A stretch of 64,000 nucleotides of DNA, taken from positions 2,542,001-2,606,000 of the forward strand of contig NC_070558.1 in NCBI RefSeq assembly GCF_026914185.1. The letters run 5' to 3'. The notes under the pieces are model-generated. The model was not told the origin of the DNA. It was given only the letters and a program-made list of their open reading frames with translations, and ran no database searches. Below are positions 45,259 to 57,071 of the stretch, piece by piece. The number at the start of each line of letters is the position of its first letter. Within the stretch, counting starts at the first letter, position 1. A program made the translations under genes and the position numbers. This DNA is from Puccinia triticina. Lineage: Eukaryota; Basidiomycota; Pucciniomycetes; Pucciniales; Pucciniaceae.

Positions 45259-45969
45259 GTTTGTTTAGCCAAGTTACATCCGATTAAAAAGGTAGAGAAG
45301 GGTTCATGTAAGAAATTATTCCACCTTTGGCATGTTGAAGGAAGTAAGGGTATAAAGTTCTCCAAGTTGTGGGTGCGAAAGGAGGAGGAATAGGATAGGC
45401 ATGATCAAGGAACAGTATAGACTTCGAGCACATTAAGGGTTAGCCAAGATGAAAGTAGCCAAGGAAATACAGAAGTTCCAAAGACGAGAGGAAAGTGGAA
45501 GATTGTTTTTATATGTCAACAAATCACTTTTGACCCCAAGTCGGAAGAAAGTCAGAATGTTCAAGTTCAAATGGATTTGTGATCTAGTCTTTCTTATGAT
45601 GTTAGTTGGTCTTCGTTGCGAGAAGGGCTATCTTCCGAATAATTTCTTGATCGAAGAGAACAGACCATCATTTGATCCATTAGAGGAGTGACTGTGGTCA
45701 TCAAGATCTAACGAATGACCCCGAAAGGAAGAAAAGCGCACCAAGACGTGAGGATAATGAGATGCAGGACAATTGTGCCATTTTTTTGGAATGAATCGAA
45801 GATGGATGTAAGATAAAATGATAAGGATAAGAAGACGATGGCGCCATGATGAGTTCTAGTTCGCTTGATGTGTAAGAAGCCACCGGTATCCAGCGCAGGA
45901 TGTAGAGGTACGCGATGAGAGACATCCGGATGAGGAAAATGTAGGCAAGGAACTAGAAACAAAACATTC

Positions 45970-47711
45970 TTACTTACTCGGTTCAGAATCAACAGCAGAC
46001 TTGGTTGAAGCTGTAAGATTAAGTTTCCCTTCAAGTGTTGCCACATATGCTTCCAATGCTGTCCGTTGCTCATTGGTTAAAGATCTAAATATCGGATAAA
46101 GAAGTTCCGATTGAGCTGTAGGCACTTGATATTACGGAAAGTGCACTGGAGTAACTAACCTTGGGATCGTGACGTTGAATTTGACAATCAAGTCACCAAG
46201 CCATTCTTTGTATAAATGTTTGACTCCACGACCTTTGAGGACCAGTTCTTCGCCGGGTTGAGTGCCCCGCGGCACCTGAACGTCGACTTCCTTCTCTAAT
46301 GTGGGCACTCGAACGGTCCCCCCAAGAAGCGCAGTATGGAATGGGATTTTGACCTCGGTGTACAGATTGTTTCCTTGTCTTCTGAAAGTTTTCGAAGGAT
46401 ATACGTTTACTTTGACGTATAGATCGCCTGGTCGGCCACCTTTGCCTCCACCCACTGGCGCATTCCCTTGTCCAGCCAACTTGATCCTCATCCCATCCTC
46501 TACTCCTGCTGGAATCTTGACATCGACTTGTTTCCGATTTCGGACTTTTCCGATTCCACCGCAAGAGCCACACATATCTTTGTCGCTGACTTTCTTACCG
46601 GATCCGCCACAACTCTGACAGGTACTAGCCATTGTGAAGCCGCTCTGAACCACGAAGGTCATCGTTCCGGTCCCGTTACATGCTCCACAGGTTTGAGGCT
46701 TTGCGCCTTGTTTGATCCCTTCACCATTACAGGGAGGGCAGTTGACGATCGGTGTGGTATCGATTGTTCGAGTAGTGCCTTTCGACATTTCTTCGAATGA
46801 GATCGCGATCGATGACTCCATATCGTCTCCAACAAAAACCTGCTGGCTTGCCCCCCGAGCCCCAGCTCGACCACCAAAGGCTCCAAATAGGCTGCTGAAC
46901 ACATCCCCGGGATCACCACCGCCAAACATCTCTCCAAAGGGGTTTCCGCTAGCTCCAAAACCACCTCCGGCTCCGAATGCGTTTGGATCGAAGCCTGGTT
47001 GCTGCGACATCGGCCCGAATTGATCGTAGGCGGCTCTCTTCTTTTCGTCACTCAGAGTCTTTACAAATCAGGTACAAATATGTATGTCAATGTTTCATGA
47101 TAATCATAAAACTGTAGCGCCCAGAGCAAAAGGTTCTCACGTCATAGGCCTCTTGAACACTCTGGTAGCGCTCCTTGGCTCCAGCCTCTTTGTTGACATC
47201 TGGATGATACTTTTTGGCGAGCTACGGTCGAAAAAATGAGACCAGGGGAGTATTTATCAGATGCCGGATTGATGATGAAATAAATGAAATGTGTGCTAAA
47301 GGGAAACTGACCGCGTAGTAAGCTTTCTTTATTTCTGATCCAGACGCATCTTTCTTGACTCCAAGCAGTGAATATGGATCTTTGGAAGCGGGTGTAGAAG
47401 AGGTAGAATGGAATGAGCTCTGTGTAGGTGCTCCATAAAAAGATAGGACAAGATGCATGATTAGATTGATAGTTGTTTTTGCCTTACAAGCGAGAGGATG
47501 GTTTACTTACTTTGAAGACTAGGTTTGGGGCTGTTCTTGATTTGGTTTTCGAGTTTTTATGCGGTGGTTTTGAGAAGGATCGAGGGCTTGATAGTTGGTT
47601 CGTGGAAAACAATCGGTTGAATTGGATAAGCCGACCAGGCTGAGGTTGAGCTTTTAAGCATCCGCATGAGTTCTTGATCGTGAAAGGTGTTGAGGCCAAT
47701 CGGTTGGACAT
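45970..47711 (-). CDS. MDJ1: Mitochondrial DnaJ/Hsp40 chaperone (Mdj1-type), 467 aa
   Basis: Co-chaperone of matrix Hsp70, helping fold imported and newly made mitochondrial proteins. Exons: 47711-47511, 47419-47312, 47221-47141, 47058-46160 and 46084-45970, all in phase. The first about 65 residues are Ser/Arg/Lys-rich without acidic residues, a mitochondrial presequence. The J domain follows (DPYSLLGV, then [12 protein letters not shown] with the essential HPD), then a Gly/Phe-rich stretch. Four zinc-binding CxxCxGxG repeats are visible ([32 protein letters not shown]), followed by the substrate-binding C-terminal domains. This is a type I (DnaJ A-class) layout. The last exon ends SEPSK-stop; using the perfect donor GTAAGT at 45977 instead could join a distant hydrophilic exon at 45258-45006. 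Confidence 0.93.
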
Positions 47712-47933
47712 CCTGAGGTAGTTGCTTGGTCTGTTGTTCGGCTGTTTGCGATCGTGGCTCAAATGTAAAAATATGGATGTCTTGCTACGGTTTTTCTCGA
47801 AGACCAATAGAGCTTGCTAGTAACTTTTTCGCTCAAATTGCATACACCCGACTTCGCCGTATGCAATCTGTATTCAAGCCCCGCCGGAGGCCAGACCGAT
47901 CGTTGGTTGATGCTGTTGTCCCTCCCTGCGCGA

Positions 47934-47993
47934 GCTTAACAAAGCCTCTCGAACGGGGTTCCCGAAGGGACTCTCCGTAGGAGAGGCTTACGC
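47934..47993. repeat. GC-rich hairpin element, copy I (variant)
   Basis: GCTTAACAAAGCCTCTCGAACGG at one end and AGGAGAGGCTTACGC at the other, with a GAACGGGGTTC core. It keeps the family layout, but with CCTCTC in place of CCCTCC. A half copy (GGGGGGGAATTGGCTAAGTTAGG) lies at 48223-48252. Confidence 0.65.
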
Positions 47994-48380
47994 CCAAAGT
48001 CGGCCGCGAGAAATTTGCATGAATTTCTTCTTTTTTGGAATAAAGAACTTAAACAAAAACAACTGCCTTTCATGAAGTTCTGAGGGGAACAACTTGTAGC
48101 CTTGCTTCTCAGGCATCGTTTCATATTTTTTGGGGGTGGTTTGGCTTGAAATAAGCAGTCGCTTGTGATTGCTAGTCAGCCATGTCCCAGTATTTTGCCC
48201 GGTAGACAGCTGTTAGACTCAGCCCCGCATGGGGGGGAATTGGCTAAGTTAGGCACTACAAGGAGTCCTGGCTTTGTGAGTCAACAACCTATCTATCTAT
48301 CTTCTTCATGCTTACTCAAACATATTGCCCCTGGATTTCCGTAGCATCCTCACCTTCTGTTGTAGAGGAAGGGAGTGGTA

Positions 48381-49207
48381 CCCTCACAAAAGTGTCCGTG
48401 CCACTCCTGCACAAGATTATCCCGGAGAAAGTTGGGTGATTTGGAGAACTCCGCTCCACAGCTCTGCCAACGTTGTAGGACTCTGTGCGGGGTAAATAAA
48501 GTTAAGCACATAAAATAATAAAGCTCCATAAAATAAAGCTCTGCTGCATAAAGAAAATAACTCCGCAAAAACGCAAGAAGATAGCCGTAAAGCAAGCACA
48601 ACCGTAACACATAAAGCAAGTCCGCAATGTATGCAAAGTATAAGAAACACAGCAGTCCGCAAAAGAGAGTCTGTGTGGGGAGTATGTATCAGAATCCTCC
48701 CTCCCCCGCTGTGGTTTTATAGAGAAAAGGAAGAGCACTAAAAGATATCCTTCACCTGCCTCCCACGCACGCCATCCGCCAACTCCGTTCACACACGCAC
48801 ACTTGACATACACCAAGCGCTATACACACGCACACACATCATCCGCCAAGCTCTGCTCTCATGCTAACTCCTGTTGTCTCCGCCGCTTGCCTTCAAACAC
48901 CGTCAAACTCCTCTCCCTAGCTTCCACGCCCCTGTCTAGCCTATGATGTTAGGATCCCACATGCTGCCTCTGCCCCAGCTACGCCCGCTGACGTAGCCCG
49001 CTTTGGCTGCCACAGCTTCCCCCAATCACCGCCTCCGCTGGCCTGCTCAGTTTGAGTCCAGTTCCGCCATTGATCTCTGCGCGTCACTGCCTTCAGTTGT
49101 GCGCTCCGCTCCGCTCCGTTCGGTGTTGTCTGTGCTCCACACTGCCCACAATCTGCACTGGTTGATCCATGGAAAATTTGATACATGTTCCAGAATTGAT
49201 CACCACA
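48381..49207 (-). repeat. Solo-LTR-like repeat, copy 2
   Basis: Aligns with 40929-41825 in the same orientation from about GTTGGGTGATTTGGAGAA onward, including the TATAAAAC (near 48714) and the terminal TGATCACCACA. Its left border is less clear than in copy 1. Confidence 0.5.
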
Positions 49208-49209
49208 GC

Positions 49210-49983
49210 GTGGATGAGACCCCTCTGCTTGCCTCAATTGTTATTGGCATAACTTGATCATTGTTTGAGGTGCACCAACCACTTGTTGAGGGTAAAGAGG
49301 TGACACAAAAACTAAGTGAGAGGCGCCATGAGGTGGGCAAGGACATGGTCCAAGCATAATAGTCATTTGATAATCAATTTATCAACCAAAGAAATACAAC
49401 TATACTATAAGCAGATACAGTACATGCTGAGTTGTGGATGGAGAAAGTAGAAGCATGCACTATATATAGAGATACTCATGTATCTAACAGTTTGCCATGC
49501 TAGTCCAGAGCCCAGAATTGGTGAGCAATGTCTCTCCAGTCATGCAACTGTTTGCTTGCAGCGGGAGAGGAGAAGAAAATAAGGTTAGATGTTAGAAGCA
49601 ACCCTGGTGATTTTGGGATTGTGTTGGTTCCTGTTGCATTGACGCCAATGTATTGAACATTGGCTCAAAACGTCTGATGCAAGCACACAGCCAACTGCTG
49701 GGTGGTGCACTCAACCCAACTCCTATTGAGTCTGGGACTTGTGGGTGGAGACCTCCCCTGTGATTTGGCCTTGGGAGTGTCTCAGGAGTCTGAGACAGTC
49801 TTATAAAAGATAATGGGGAGGAGGATGGAATGCATATCCAATTCCATCATCCCATAACCCGTTGCATACTTATAAATCCTGTTTCATTCCAAAATGCCAC
49901 ACATTTTTGAAGTCCAAATTATCTCCACCTCCCCATCCCACTCCAAAAGTGGATACCCTTGACAATGCAGCCTTGCTGTTTGC
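49210..49983. other. Intergenic region
   Basis: No supported coding segment. A segment at 49800-49960 has some inverted GGATGGAAT/ATTCCATC words but no clear element borders. Confidence 0.4.
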
Positions 49984-50046
49984 CTGACTTAGCTAATTCT
50001 CTCCTCCTCAGGGGAGCAAAGCGACCTCCAAAGGAGGGACTTACGC
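49984..50046. repeat. GC-rich hairpin element, copy F
   Basis: CTGACTTAGCTAATTCTCTCC at the left, GGAGGGACTTACGC at the right, and GGGGAGCAAAGCGACCTCC between. It has the family layout of copy D. Confidence 0.72.
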
Positions 50047-50478
50047 ACTATGTCAACCCTGTGGCCTGAGATAATTTCAACTTTTGGTGGGCACTTTTTT
50101 ATAATCAACATAGCACATGGGTCTCTGGACCAAATTCCTTCTAGTTTTCATTTCTGGGACCACCCAAGCTGTCCCCATCTATGTAGTATTTCCATCTCCC
50201 CCCATCCCTTTTCTTTGATCTGCAGTACCCTTTTTAATAACATTAGTTTTGGATCCTGTACAGCACAAGATGTGTAATGAAGGATGAAGTAGACATAATG
50301 GTGGTCATAAAAAAGTAATTTGAGTGCCACTCAAGGCTTCAAAAATTTGAAAAATATGTAGGAAGATTCACCATGGTCTTCTGCATCTTTTGTCCGCCCA
50401 ACACCTAATCTGGTGCTGCTACAAAACATCAAAAAACAGCATTTTTGAAATTCTCTCAGGCGCCAAGGTTGACATAGC
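50047..50478. other. Intergenic region
   Basis: No supported gene; only short chance frames. Confidence 0.4.
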
Positions 50479-50556
50479 GCATAAGTCCCTCCTTTGGAGG
50501 GTTTCTGTGGGACAGCGTCCCCCCTCCACAAAGAGAGGGACTTAGTTAAGTTAGGC
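50479..50556. repeat. GC-rich hairpin element, copy G
   Basis: Reverse orientation: GCATAAGTCCCTCCTTTGGAGG at the left and GAGGGACTTAGTTAAGTTAG at the right, with GGGACAGCGTCCC inside. It is very close to copy A apart from one internal segment. Confidence 0.78.
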
Positions 50557-51054
50557 TGTTTGCAGGCTTGGTGTTAAACTTTCAAGCTCACAAACTCAAC
50601 ACATCCCCCCCAACCCATCAAGTATTGGGCACAGCCTTTTGTCCATGGCAAAACTAGTCAAGCATAAGCTAGAAGAAGAAGGTGTGTTCTTGTGTTCTTT
50701 CTCCTATTTTTCTTCCCTTGTTTGCCTCTTGCTGACTCTTCTCTTTTTACTTTTACTTCTTTTTTGAAAAAGACCCGCACAAGGTGGTTTCACCAGTCCT
50801 CCAATAACTTTTCAAAAACTTGGAAAGAAAAATGGATGACGGCTTCAAAAAATGGACAGGCAGTCAAAACAAAGATTCAAACGGATTGGGAAAAGACTTG
50901 AGAGGATCGAAGATACACTTAATCATCACATTGATCATATGAAGCAGCAACCCTAAAACAACCTCTCCTGTCTAGAACCCACTCCCACGCCTGAGAGTAG
51001 TCCTTCCAATGGCACTCATCCCCCCCTCTCTTCCATAAAATCTCAGAATTCTTA

Positions 51055-51439
51055 GGCCCCGTTTGGCACTGATATAAATATAGGTGATATAATCACCGGT
51101 AAACTCAATGAAAAATACAAAATTCAACATCAAGCCTCCAAATTTTTTTTGTAGGAAACCTACAGTGCTGGTCTCTTCAACTGTGAACCCAGAATCAACT
51201 TATCCAGCCATCTTCAGCACCATAATACCATTATATCACTTCATATTGGTCAAAAGTGATATAATGGTATTATGGTGCTGAAGATGGCTGAATCAGTTGA
51301 ATCTGATTTCAAAGCTGAAGAGACCAGCACTGTAGGTTGCCTAAAAAAAAACTTGGAGGCTTTATGTTGAATTTTGTATTTTTTATTGAATTAATCAGCA
51401 ATTATATCACCTATAATTATATTGGTGCCAAACAGGGCC
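51055..51439. mobile_element. 385-bp MITE forming one long hairpin
   Basis: The left half (51055 to about 51240) and the right half are inverted copies along almost the full length, about 85-90 percent paired. Ends are GGCCCYGTTTGGCA and a perfect TTA duplication flanks it (51052-51054 and 51440-51442). This is the structure of a PIF/Harbinger-type MITE. It has no coding capacity. Confidence 0.9.
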
Positions 51440-51442
51440 TTA

Positions 51443-52389
51443 GTAGATTGGTTTGCAAAGCAAACCCCCCAGAGGGGAGACATGTGCCTCAGGATTTCAA
51501 ACTGGGGTGATGAGCTTCCACCCTTTTGGTGGGAGAAAACTTCAAACAGCAATCACAAGCTTTCCTCACAAATTTGAGGATGTCCAGTGAGGGTTTCTTG
51601 AAGAGCTACATGATGCTGTTCATCCAACCCAAACTCAGAAGGAGTACATAATCTTGTGATTTTATAATCATTCTTATAAAATCACAGTTTGAATTCTTTT
51701 GACACTGGGACAAGCTGATTGAGCAGCCTGTGCATGCCAAAACAAGTCATATCAGGACAAAAACTGCTGGTTTTCAAAAATCATCATAGAAATAAGAGCA
51801 GTGACAAAAGATACTACATAACACCAAGACAATAACAAGAAGCAGGCCTTCATTGTCTGTGAAGCAAATTGGGTGGATGTGAACCGCAAAGCAGCTACAG
51901 GGTGAGGAAGGCAAAATAGAGGGTTTTCAGCCCAAATCAAATAACACCCAAGAATTTTGACATAAGGCATACATAGGCCTTGGGATGGGCAGCTCTGCTG
52001 CTCCCTCCTGCTCCCAACCTGTGCAGGCCCAGTTTAGCTCAAGGCTGTGGTTCTGTTGGGTTGGGCCAAGATTGCAAATATTCCCCAACAGCCAGCCCAA
52101 ACCTGGCCTGAACCCAGCCGGGCTTGGGCTGCCCATAGGCGGGCCCGCCTAATTGCCTGTGCCAATGTTACATGCTGGAATGAGGGTTCCAGAAATATCC
52201 GCGGATATTGATATCCGTTCATGTCCACAGGTTTGGGAACCTCGGCTCTCAGATATCTGATGTGATCCGAGGTCCTTTACCAAATATCGTAGATCGTCTC
52301 CCGGATATCCTGCACGGCATATGTAGAAGTGATACCCCAGCACCTCTGGAAATACATACATATCTTCACCATCGGAACCTCGAAACACA
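51443..52389. other. Intergenic region with ATATCC palindromes
   Basis: No supported coding segment. The last part, 52190-52330, has several palindromes such as ATATCCGCGGATAT and GGATATCC within 200 bp of the NOSIP-like start codon. Whether these are promoter elements or a small insertion is unclear. Confidence 0.4.
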
Positions 52390-53654
52390 ATGAGTTGAGT
52401 TTATCTTAGTTTTTTTCCTCTCCTATAGTTTCGTCCCCTCTGTCCACAATAACTACTGATGGGCCTTGTTTTCCATCACCGTACCACATCTACCCGCTAT
52501 AGCACGACATGGGAAAAATAATACCGCATCCTCGGTCTTCACTCATGCCGAACGAATGATGACGGGAAATGGCAGCAAAACCCAAAGATTCACTTCAGAT
52601 TCCATGGTTGGATTTGACGCCTGTCGACTATGTCTCAATTCCGCCCGGGACCCCCGCGTGGACTCAGAAGGACATTTGTTCTGCCACGTTAGTTGGGTTG
52701 ATGGCACACAATTGTTGCCCAGTATAATCTTTGATGATCGATGACTCATTGACAAACATTTTTTTTCAGGAATGTATCCTGGAACACATCCTTGGTCAGA
52801 AGAAAGATTTGAAAAGACAACGTGCCTTGCTCGAACAAATGAGTCTAGAAGAAGCAGCCGAGCGAAAAGCTACACTTGCCGCTGCTCGGGAAAGAGTCCT
52901 GCAGGATTTCGAACGAGCTCAAGCAGGAATCTCTACGCAGACAACGATGAGCTCAAGTGCGACGACAAATACCAAAGGCAGTAGCAGTGTATTTAATCAA
53001 ACCCCAGCTCAGAAGCCGCGGCTGGAAGAACTCACGACCGCTGCAGAACGTGCTGCTTTAGAGACATTAGAACGAGAGGCACTGGCATCCAGAAGGGCAA
53101 AACTACCCAACTTTTGGCTCCCCTCCCTCACTCCTTCCGCTCCCCCCACGCGCGTCTCTGCCCTCCCGAGCTCCCAACTTCGTCCACTATGTCACGTCAG
53201 TAACCGTAAAGGGGAAAATCGTGCCCATCCGATCAAACTCTCAGACCTCGTGGCAGTCTATTTCGAAGCAGAACTCACATCTACCGATAGCTCTTCCAAG
53301 AAAAACTCGCTCAAGTGCTGCGCTGGTTGTCGCAAAGCCCTCAATAGAAACACGAAACTAGCTGGTAATATACCTGATTTTTCCTTCCCTACATGTACCT
53401 GTATGATACTTGTGACAATTCACTCATATGTTTTGCTTCCATCTCTAGTTTTAAAACCCTGCGGACATGTTGTTTGTTTAGTCTGTGTGAATACACTTGT
53501 GAAGCCGAACAAGAACAACTTGGAGTCGGACGACCGGTGTCCCAAATGCGATAAACCGACTAGTAACGTAATCGAGATCGAGAGGGAAGGTACGGGATTT
53601 GCCGCGGGCGGGATGGCTCAAGGGACCAAATTCGATGTCGCCTTTCAGGGTTGA
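52390..53654 (+). CDS. NOSIP: NOSIP-like U-box/RING ubiquitin ligase, 329 aa
   Basis: The family comprises nuclear or spliceosome-associated E3 ubiquitin ligases with a split U-box. Exons: 52390-52393 (only ATGA), 52503-52687, 52770-53364 and 53449-53654. The 4-nt first exon was chosen because it restores the conserved MTRHGKN start; the intron (GTTGAG to TATAG, 109 bp) is in phase. The N-terminal half of the U-box follows (FDACRLCLNSARDPRVDSEGHLFC, shown here as FDACRLCL and DPRVDSEGHLF), then the helical ILEHILGQKKDLKRQ. A charged coiled coil is next, and the C-terminal RING-like half (CCAGCRKAL, VLKPCGHVVCLVCV, CPKCDKP) completes the domain. Length is close to family members (about 300). 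The second donor is GTTAGT. Confidence 0.9.
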
Positions 53655-53923
53655 ATCTCTGAAACCGGTACGGATTTGTTGACCTTCCTCGACCACCTTT
53701 CTCCCTAATTCACTTCATCACATATGCAATGTATTGGTTTCTTCTGGTTTTCAAATGCCAATGAAGCGCTTGCAACTACGGCTGCTCTGCTTTCTGTAGT
53801 TTGACCCTAAGTCCACCCTGGAGGAGAATAATTAAATACGGCCGGCATAGTCCTTTCCCTTGTTTGCAATCCTCTTGATCAAACAACTTGCCCGTAAGCC
53901 TCACCCGAAGAATCAAACCATTA

Positions 53924-54714
53924 GAGCATTCGCATTGGTTCGCGAAATTCTCGGGTCAAGTAAGCCCGGGCTTGTGGGCAGGTTAGCTTGACCGAGGCTA
54001 TCTCAGGTGGGCAAACACATTCGTTGGGTCAGCTTCAGGCTCAAGTGGCCTGAAAACCGCCCTAGCCTGATATTGGAGGACTTCCCGTCGACTTCGAATA
54101 AATCTGGAATTCCAGATTTCGCAGGGGAATCTGGAATCTGGAACTCTGGATCCCTTCGGGGAGCTTCGGGGACCGAGATTTCACTGCGAAATTTGAAATC
54201 CGTCGGCTCAGATCTGGAAAGTCAGATCTGAGCCACCAGATACCAAATTTCGCAGGGAAATCTGGGTCCCCGAAGATCCCCGAAGTGATCCAGAGTTCCA
54301 GATTCCAGATTTCCCTGCGAATTCCAAAATTCCAGATCTGTTCAAAAGTGACCCGTCAATCTGGGCACCCCTTCCAGACCCAGATCTGAGCCAAATTTTG
54401 CAAGGAAATTTAGGCTTTGAGACTCTGGGAGGCTCTCAGATTGCAACGGGAAGTCCTCCAGTCCTCCACTTCCCACCAATCTGGAAACCCAGATTTTCCC
54501 AGATTTTGTAGGGAAATCTAGGCAGATCTAGGATTTGGGACAATCAAGCCCAGATTTCCCCACAAAATCTGGAAAAATTTGAGTTCCCAGATTGACAGGA
54601 AGTCCTCCATTAGCCTGAGATCAAACCGGGGGTTTGTTGAACCAGGGTTATGGGATTGCCGTTTGGGTTAAGTTGCCCAAAATTGTCAACTTAACCCAAC
54701 GAATGTGAATGCTC
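53924..54714. mobile_element. 791-bp PIF/Harbinger-like element, GAGCATTCGCATTGG ends
   Basis: The ends are inverted (GAGCATTCGCATTGG and, read inward, GAGCATTCACATTCGTTGGG), with a perfect TTA duplication (53921-53923 and 54715-54717). The interior is filled with alternating copies of CCAGATTTCCCTGCGAAAT and its complement, giving many internal hairpins. No transposase is present. It is related by its ends to 43737-44824. Confidence 0.85.
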
Positions 54715-54830
54715 TTACATAACACTTCAAACTTAATGTTGTGGAAGCTACATGTTTCATGTCAGAATTTTAACCAAGAAAGATTGTGTATAGATCCCCA
54801 CAACCAGGGTTTGAAGAATCAATTAGTTAA

Positions 54831-55011
54831 TAGGGGGTATCAAATATGACAAAATCCACCATTATGTAATTGACGGGTTTGAAAAAACCCACCATTTTTA
54901 AAACATGCTGGTCCTTCTTCTACTCCATTTTGGGAACCACTGATGACAAATTTCATTTTTGGCTAATTGACTGGTTTCTAATTGTGGATTTCTCATATTT
55001 GATACCCCCTA
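54831..55011. mobile_element. 181-bp MITE, copy B
   Basis: Same length, same perfect 19-bp TIR and same sequence as 613-793 apart from about nine substitutions. Confidence 0.92.
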
Positions 55012-55083
55012 ATGATCTTGTCTTCAAACTAGAAAAGTTACAAACCAGAAGCAAGCATAATCACCTGTTGATAGTTAACAATA

Positions 55084-55280
55084 GGGGGTTTCAATGGGTT
55101 TCAAACATGTTGCAGGTCCCAGTTCAGGAACCCCAATTCAGGAAAACAAAGTTCCTGCAAAATGAATTTTCAATTATTTCTGTATGTTTTTTGGGTAAAA
55201 TTGGGTGGGTGTGTTGCAGGTGCCCTGATTTTGTGAATTGGGGGTTCCTGAAACAGGACCTGCACCATGTTTGAAACCCC
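55084..55280. mobile_element. 197-bp MITE-like element, GGGGTTTCAAACATG ends
   Basis: The left end contains GGGTTTCAAACATGTTGCAGG, preceded by an extra GGGGGTTTCAAT. The right end, read inward, is GGGGTTTCAAACATGGTGCAGG. The flank is TA on the left and TTA on the right. It lies only 72 bp after MITE copy B and may be a distant relative. Confidence 0.65.
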
Positions 55281-55990
55281 TTATTGATCCAGGAAGCTTT
55301 CCAGGAAATATCAGTGACCTGGAATGCTTCCTGTGGACCTGCGCTCCTTCTACCTATGACCTTCCAGGACCTCCAGGACTGCAGGAAATCAGGAAAATTT
55401 AACCAAAAAAATACCAATCAGACATTTTTCTCAAACCCCAGTCCCCCGTGATTTTTTTTGGACACCCATCTAAGGGCATTGCTGCAAAACTGCCAGACAA
55501 TATGTCCATCCACCACTCCAAGGACCACACCTACATATCCACCAACCCAAGCCGTTTCCACAACACTTCCACCCAGCCACTGGCATTGTTCTCTGATGAA
55601 AACATTCACGTTCATCAACATGATGGTGGTCTTGGTTGCCTTGGCCCCAACATTTGGCATGTCAGCCTCAGGAGCCTATGAGACTAGAGCTTAGAACACC
55701 TGAATGCATACAATGTGATAGTTGTTTGGATGTATTGACTAGTAATCTTTTGCGTGTTTTGCACCCATAAGTTTGGTAATACAAGTGCTTGCCAAGAGTG
55801 AAAAATGTGTCTAGATATACTTGTTTGAATGAATGATGTCTGGAAGAACACAGGTTGGAACAAGACTGATGCCAATTTCTTACTTTATAAATCAACCAAT
55901 TGTATCCAGATGTGATTGCACCAGTGCCACACTATGCCACCCAAGAAGAAAAATACTCAGCCAGAAACCACAATCAACAGTTCCAGAAAA
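55281..55990. other. Intergenic region
   Basis: Short frames on both strands between 55418 and 55690 have no family or splice support. The rest is AT-rich. Confidence 0.4.
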
Positions 55991-56079
55991 GCCAAGAGGC
56001 AGAAGTCCTCGGTAGAGCCAAGAGGCAGAAGTCCTCGGTAGAGCCAAGAGGCAGAAGTCCGAGGCAGAAGTCCTCGGTA
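55991..56079. repeat. 26-bp tandem repeat
   Basis: Three copies of GCCAAGAGGCAGAAGTCCTC plus GGTAGA, starting at 55991, 56017 and 56043, then a partial fourth. The period is not a multiple of three, so a coding role is unlikely. Confidence 0.85.
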
Positions 56080-56106
56080 GTGTGGGCCAATTATGATTGG
56101 ATTAAA

Positions 56107-56550
56107 TCATGGACCAAAAGTGGGACCCGATGGTCCCAATGATTTTGGAGCAGGAACAGTCCCCAGGTCAATGGAAGATTCAAGCTCTTCCTGCTTGAGA
56201 GGGTCACACCGGGTGTGGTTGGTGGCAGGGCAGATCTTGAAGAGCTTCTTGATCACTGGCTGACGGGTTGGGAGCTTGGAGAGGAACTCAAGCAGCTTGA
56301 GCGTCAGCTGGGGATCCAAGCAGTTCAAGCTAATTGTCAGCAGTCACTTTGCAAAGAGGATCACTTGGTTTTGCGTTGGCGGGTCCAACGGGCTGAAGAA
56401 GATCAAGTCAAGAAATTTAATCACCATCTCACTCATTGAACCCTTCAGGTTTTGATTGCTCAACTTGGTGTCTTGATTTTGTGGTTCTGTGGGGGAAAAG
56501 GTACAAGAGAGGGTTTTGCATTTGGGACCCCAGAGGCATGAACAAAACAC
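56107..56550 (-). pseudogene. Degenerate coding fragment, unknown family
   Basis: Two open minus-strand stretches (56550-56344 and 56343-56107) lie in the same frame, separated by a single TGA at 56346-56344. They read as a leucine-rich helical protein (MSEMVIKFLDLIFF, PPTQNQVILFAK, stop, LNCLDPQLTLKLLEFLSKL, RQPVIKKLFKICP). Continuity across the stop suggests a broken gene rather than two ORFs. No start codon with context and no known domain were found. Confidence 0.4.
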
Positions 56551-57014
56551 GATGAACTATTGGATTAGTTCCAGGAGGCATGCTTCTGGATTTGAATTCA
56601 GGAAAATTTTCCTTTTGGGGGTCTCAATTTAGAACCTCCAGGAAATTCTTTTTGGCAGTGATTTATTTTTCCTGGAATTATGGAACACTTCCTGGATCAA
56701 GTTGAATCCCCCTAATCCATAAGAAAAATCAACAGACATAGGGCATTACATAGTATTTCAAAACAAACTGACGGAATGTATTTATCTTGTTCCATTCAAG
56801 ACATTTGTTTGCGTAAATTCAACTATCCAAGAGGAGCTGAGAACAAGGTCCTGTAGCAGTGACACAAGTATTGCAGCAGCAACGGCCGCAATGCCTATGA
56901 TGATGGGTATCTGTGTCCATCAAGATAAATTTACTTTCAGAAGGAGTGCAGTATCAGCAAATGATGCCCGTGGTAGCACCTGCTCCCTTTATCTCAAACA
57001 AGTCCCTCGCACTA

Positions 57015-57071
57015 ATGTAACTAAGTCCCTCTCTTTGTGGATTTGCTCCCCCGAGGAGGGAATTAGCTAAG
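57015..57071. repeat. GC-rich hairpin element, copy H
   Basis: TGTAACTAAGTCCCTCTC at the left, then GGAGGGAATTAGCTAAG at the right. It resembles copy A with the centre deleted. A related diverged segment with AACCTCTCAAACAGAGG and GGACTCTCCGCAGGAGAG follows at 57205-57282. Confidence 0.65.

Noticed and set aside
45449..45925. Short plus- and minus-strand ORFs of about 75-80 codons between the two possible ends of the DnaJ gene
   Set aside because: No splice-consistent extension, no family resemblance and a composition typical of noncoding DNA. A hydrophobic stretch on the plus strand alone is not enough.
55418..55690. Overlapping ORFs on both strands upstream of the 26-bp repeat
   Set aside because: They show no splice signals or family resemblance, and the two strands are equally open.
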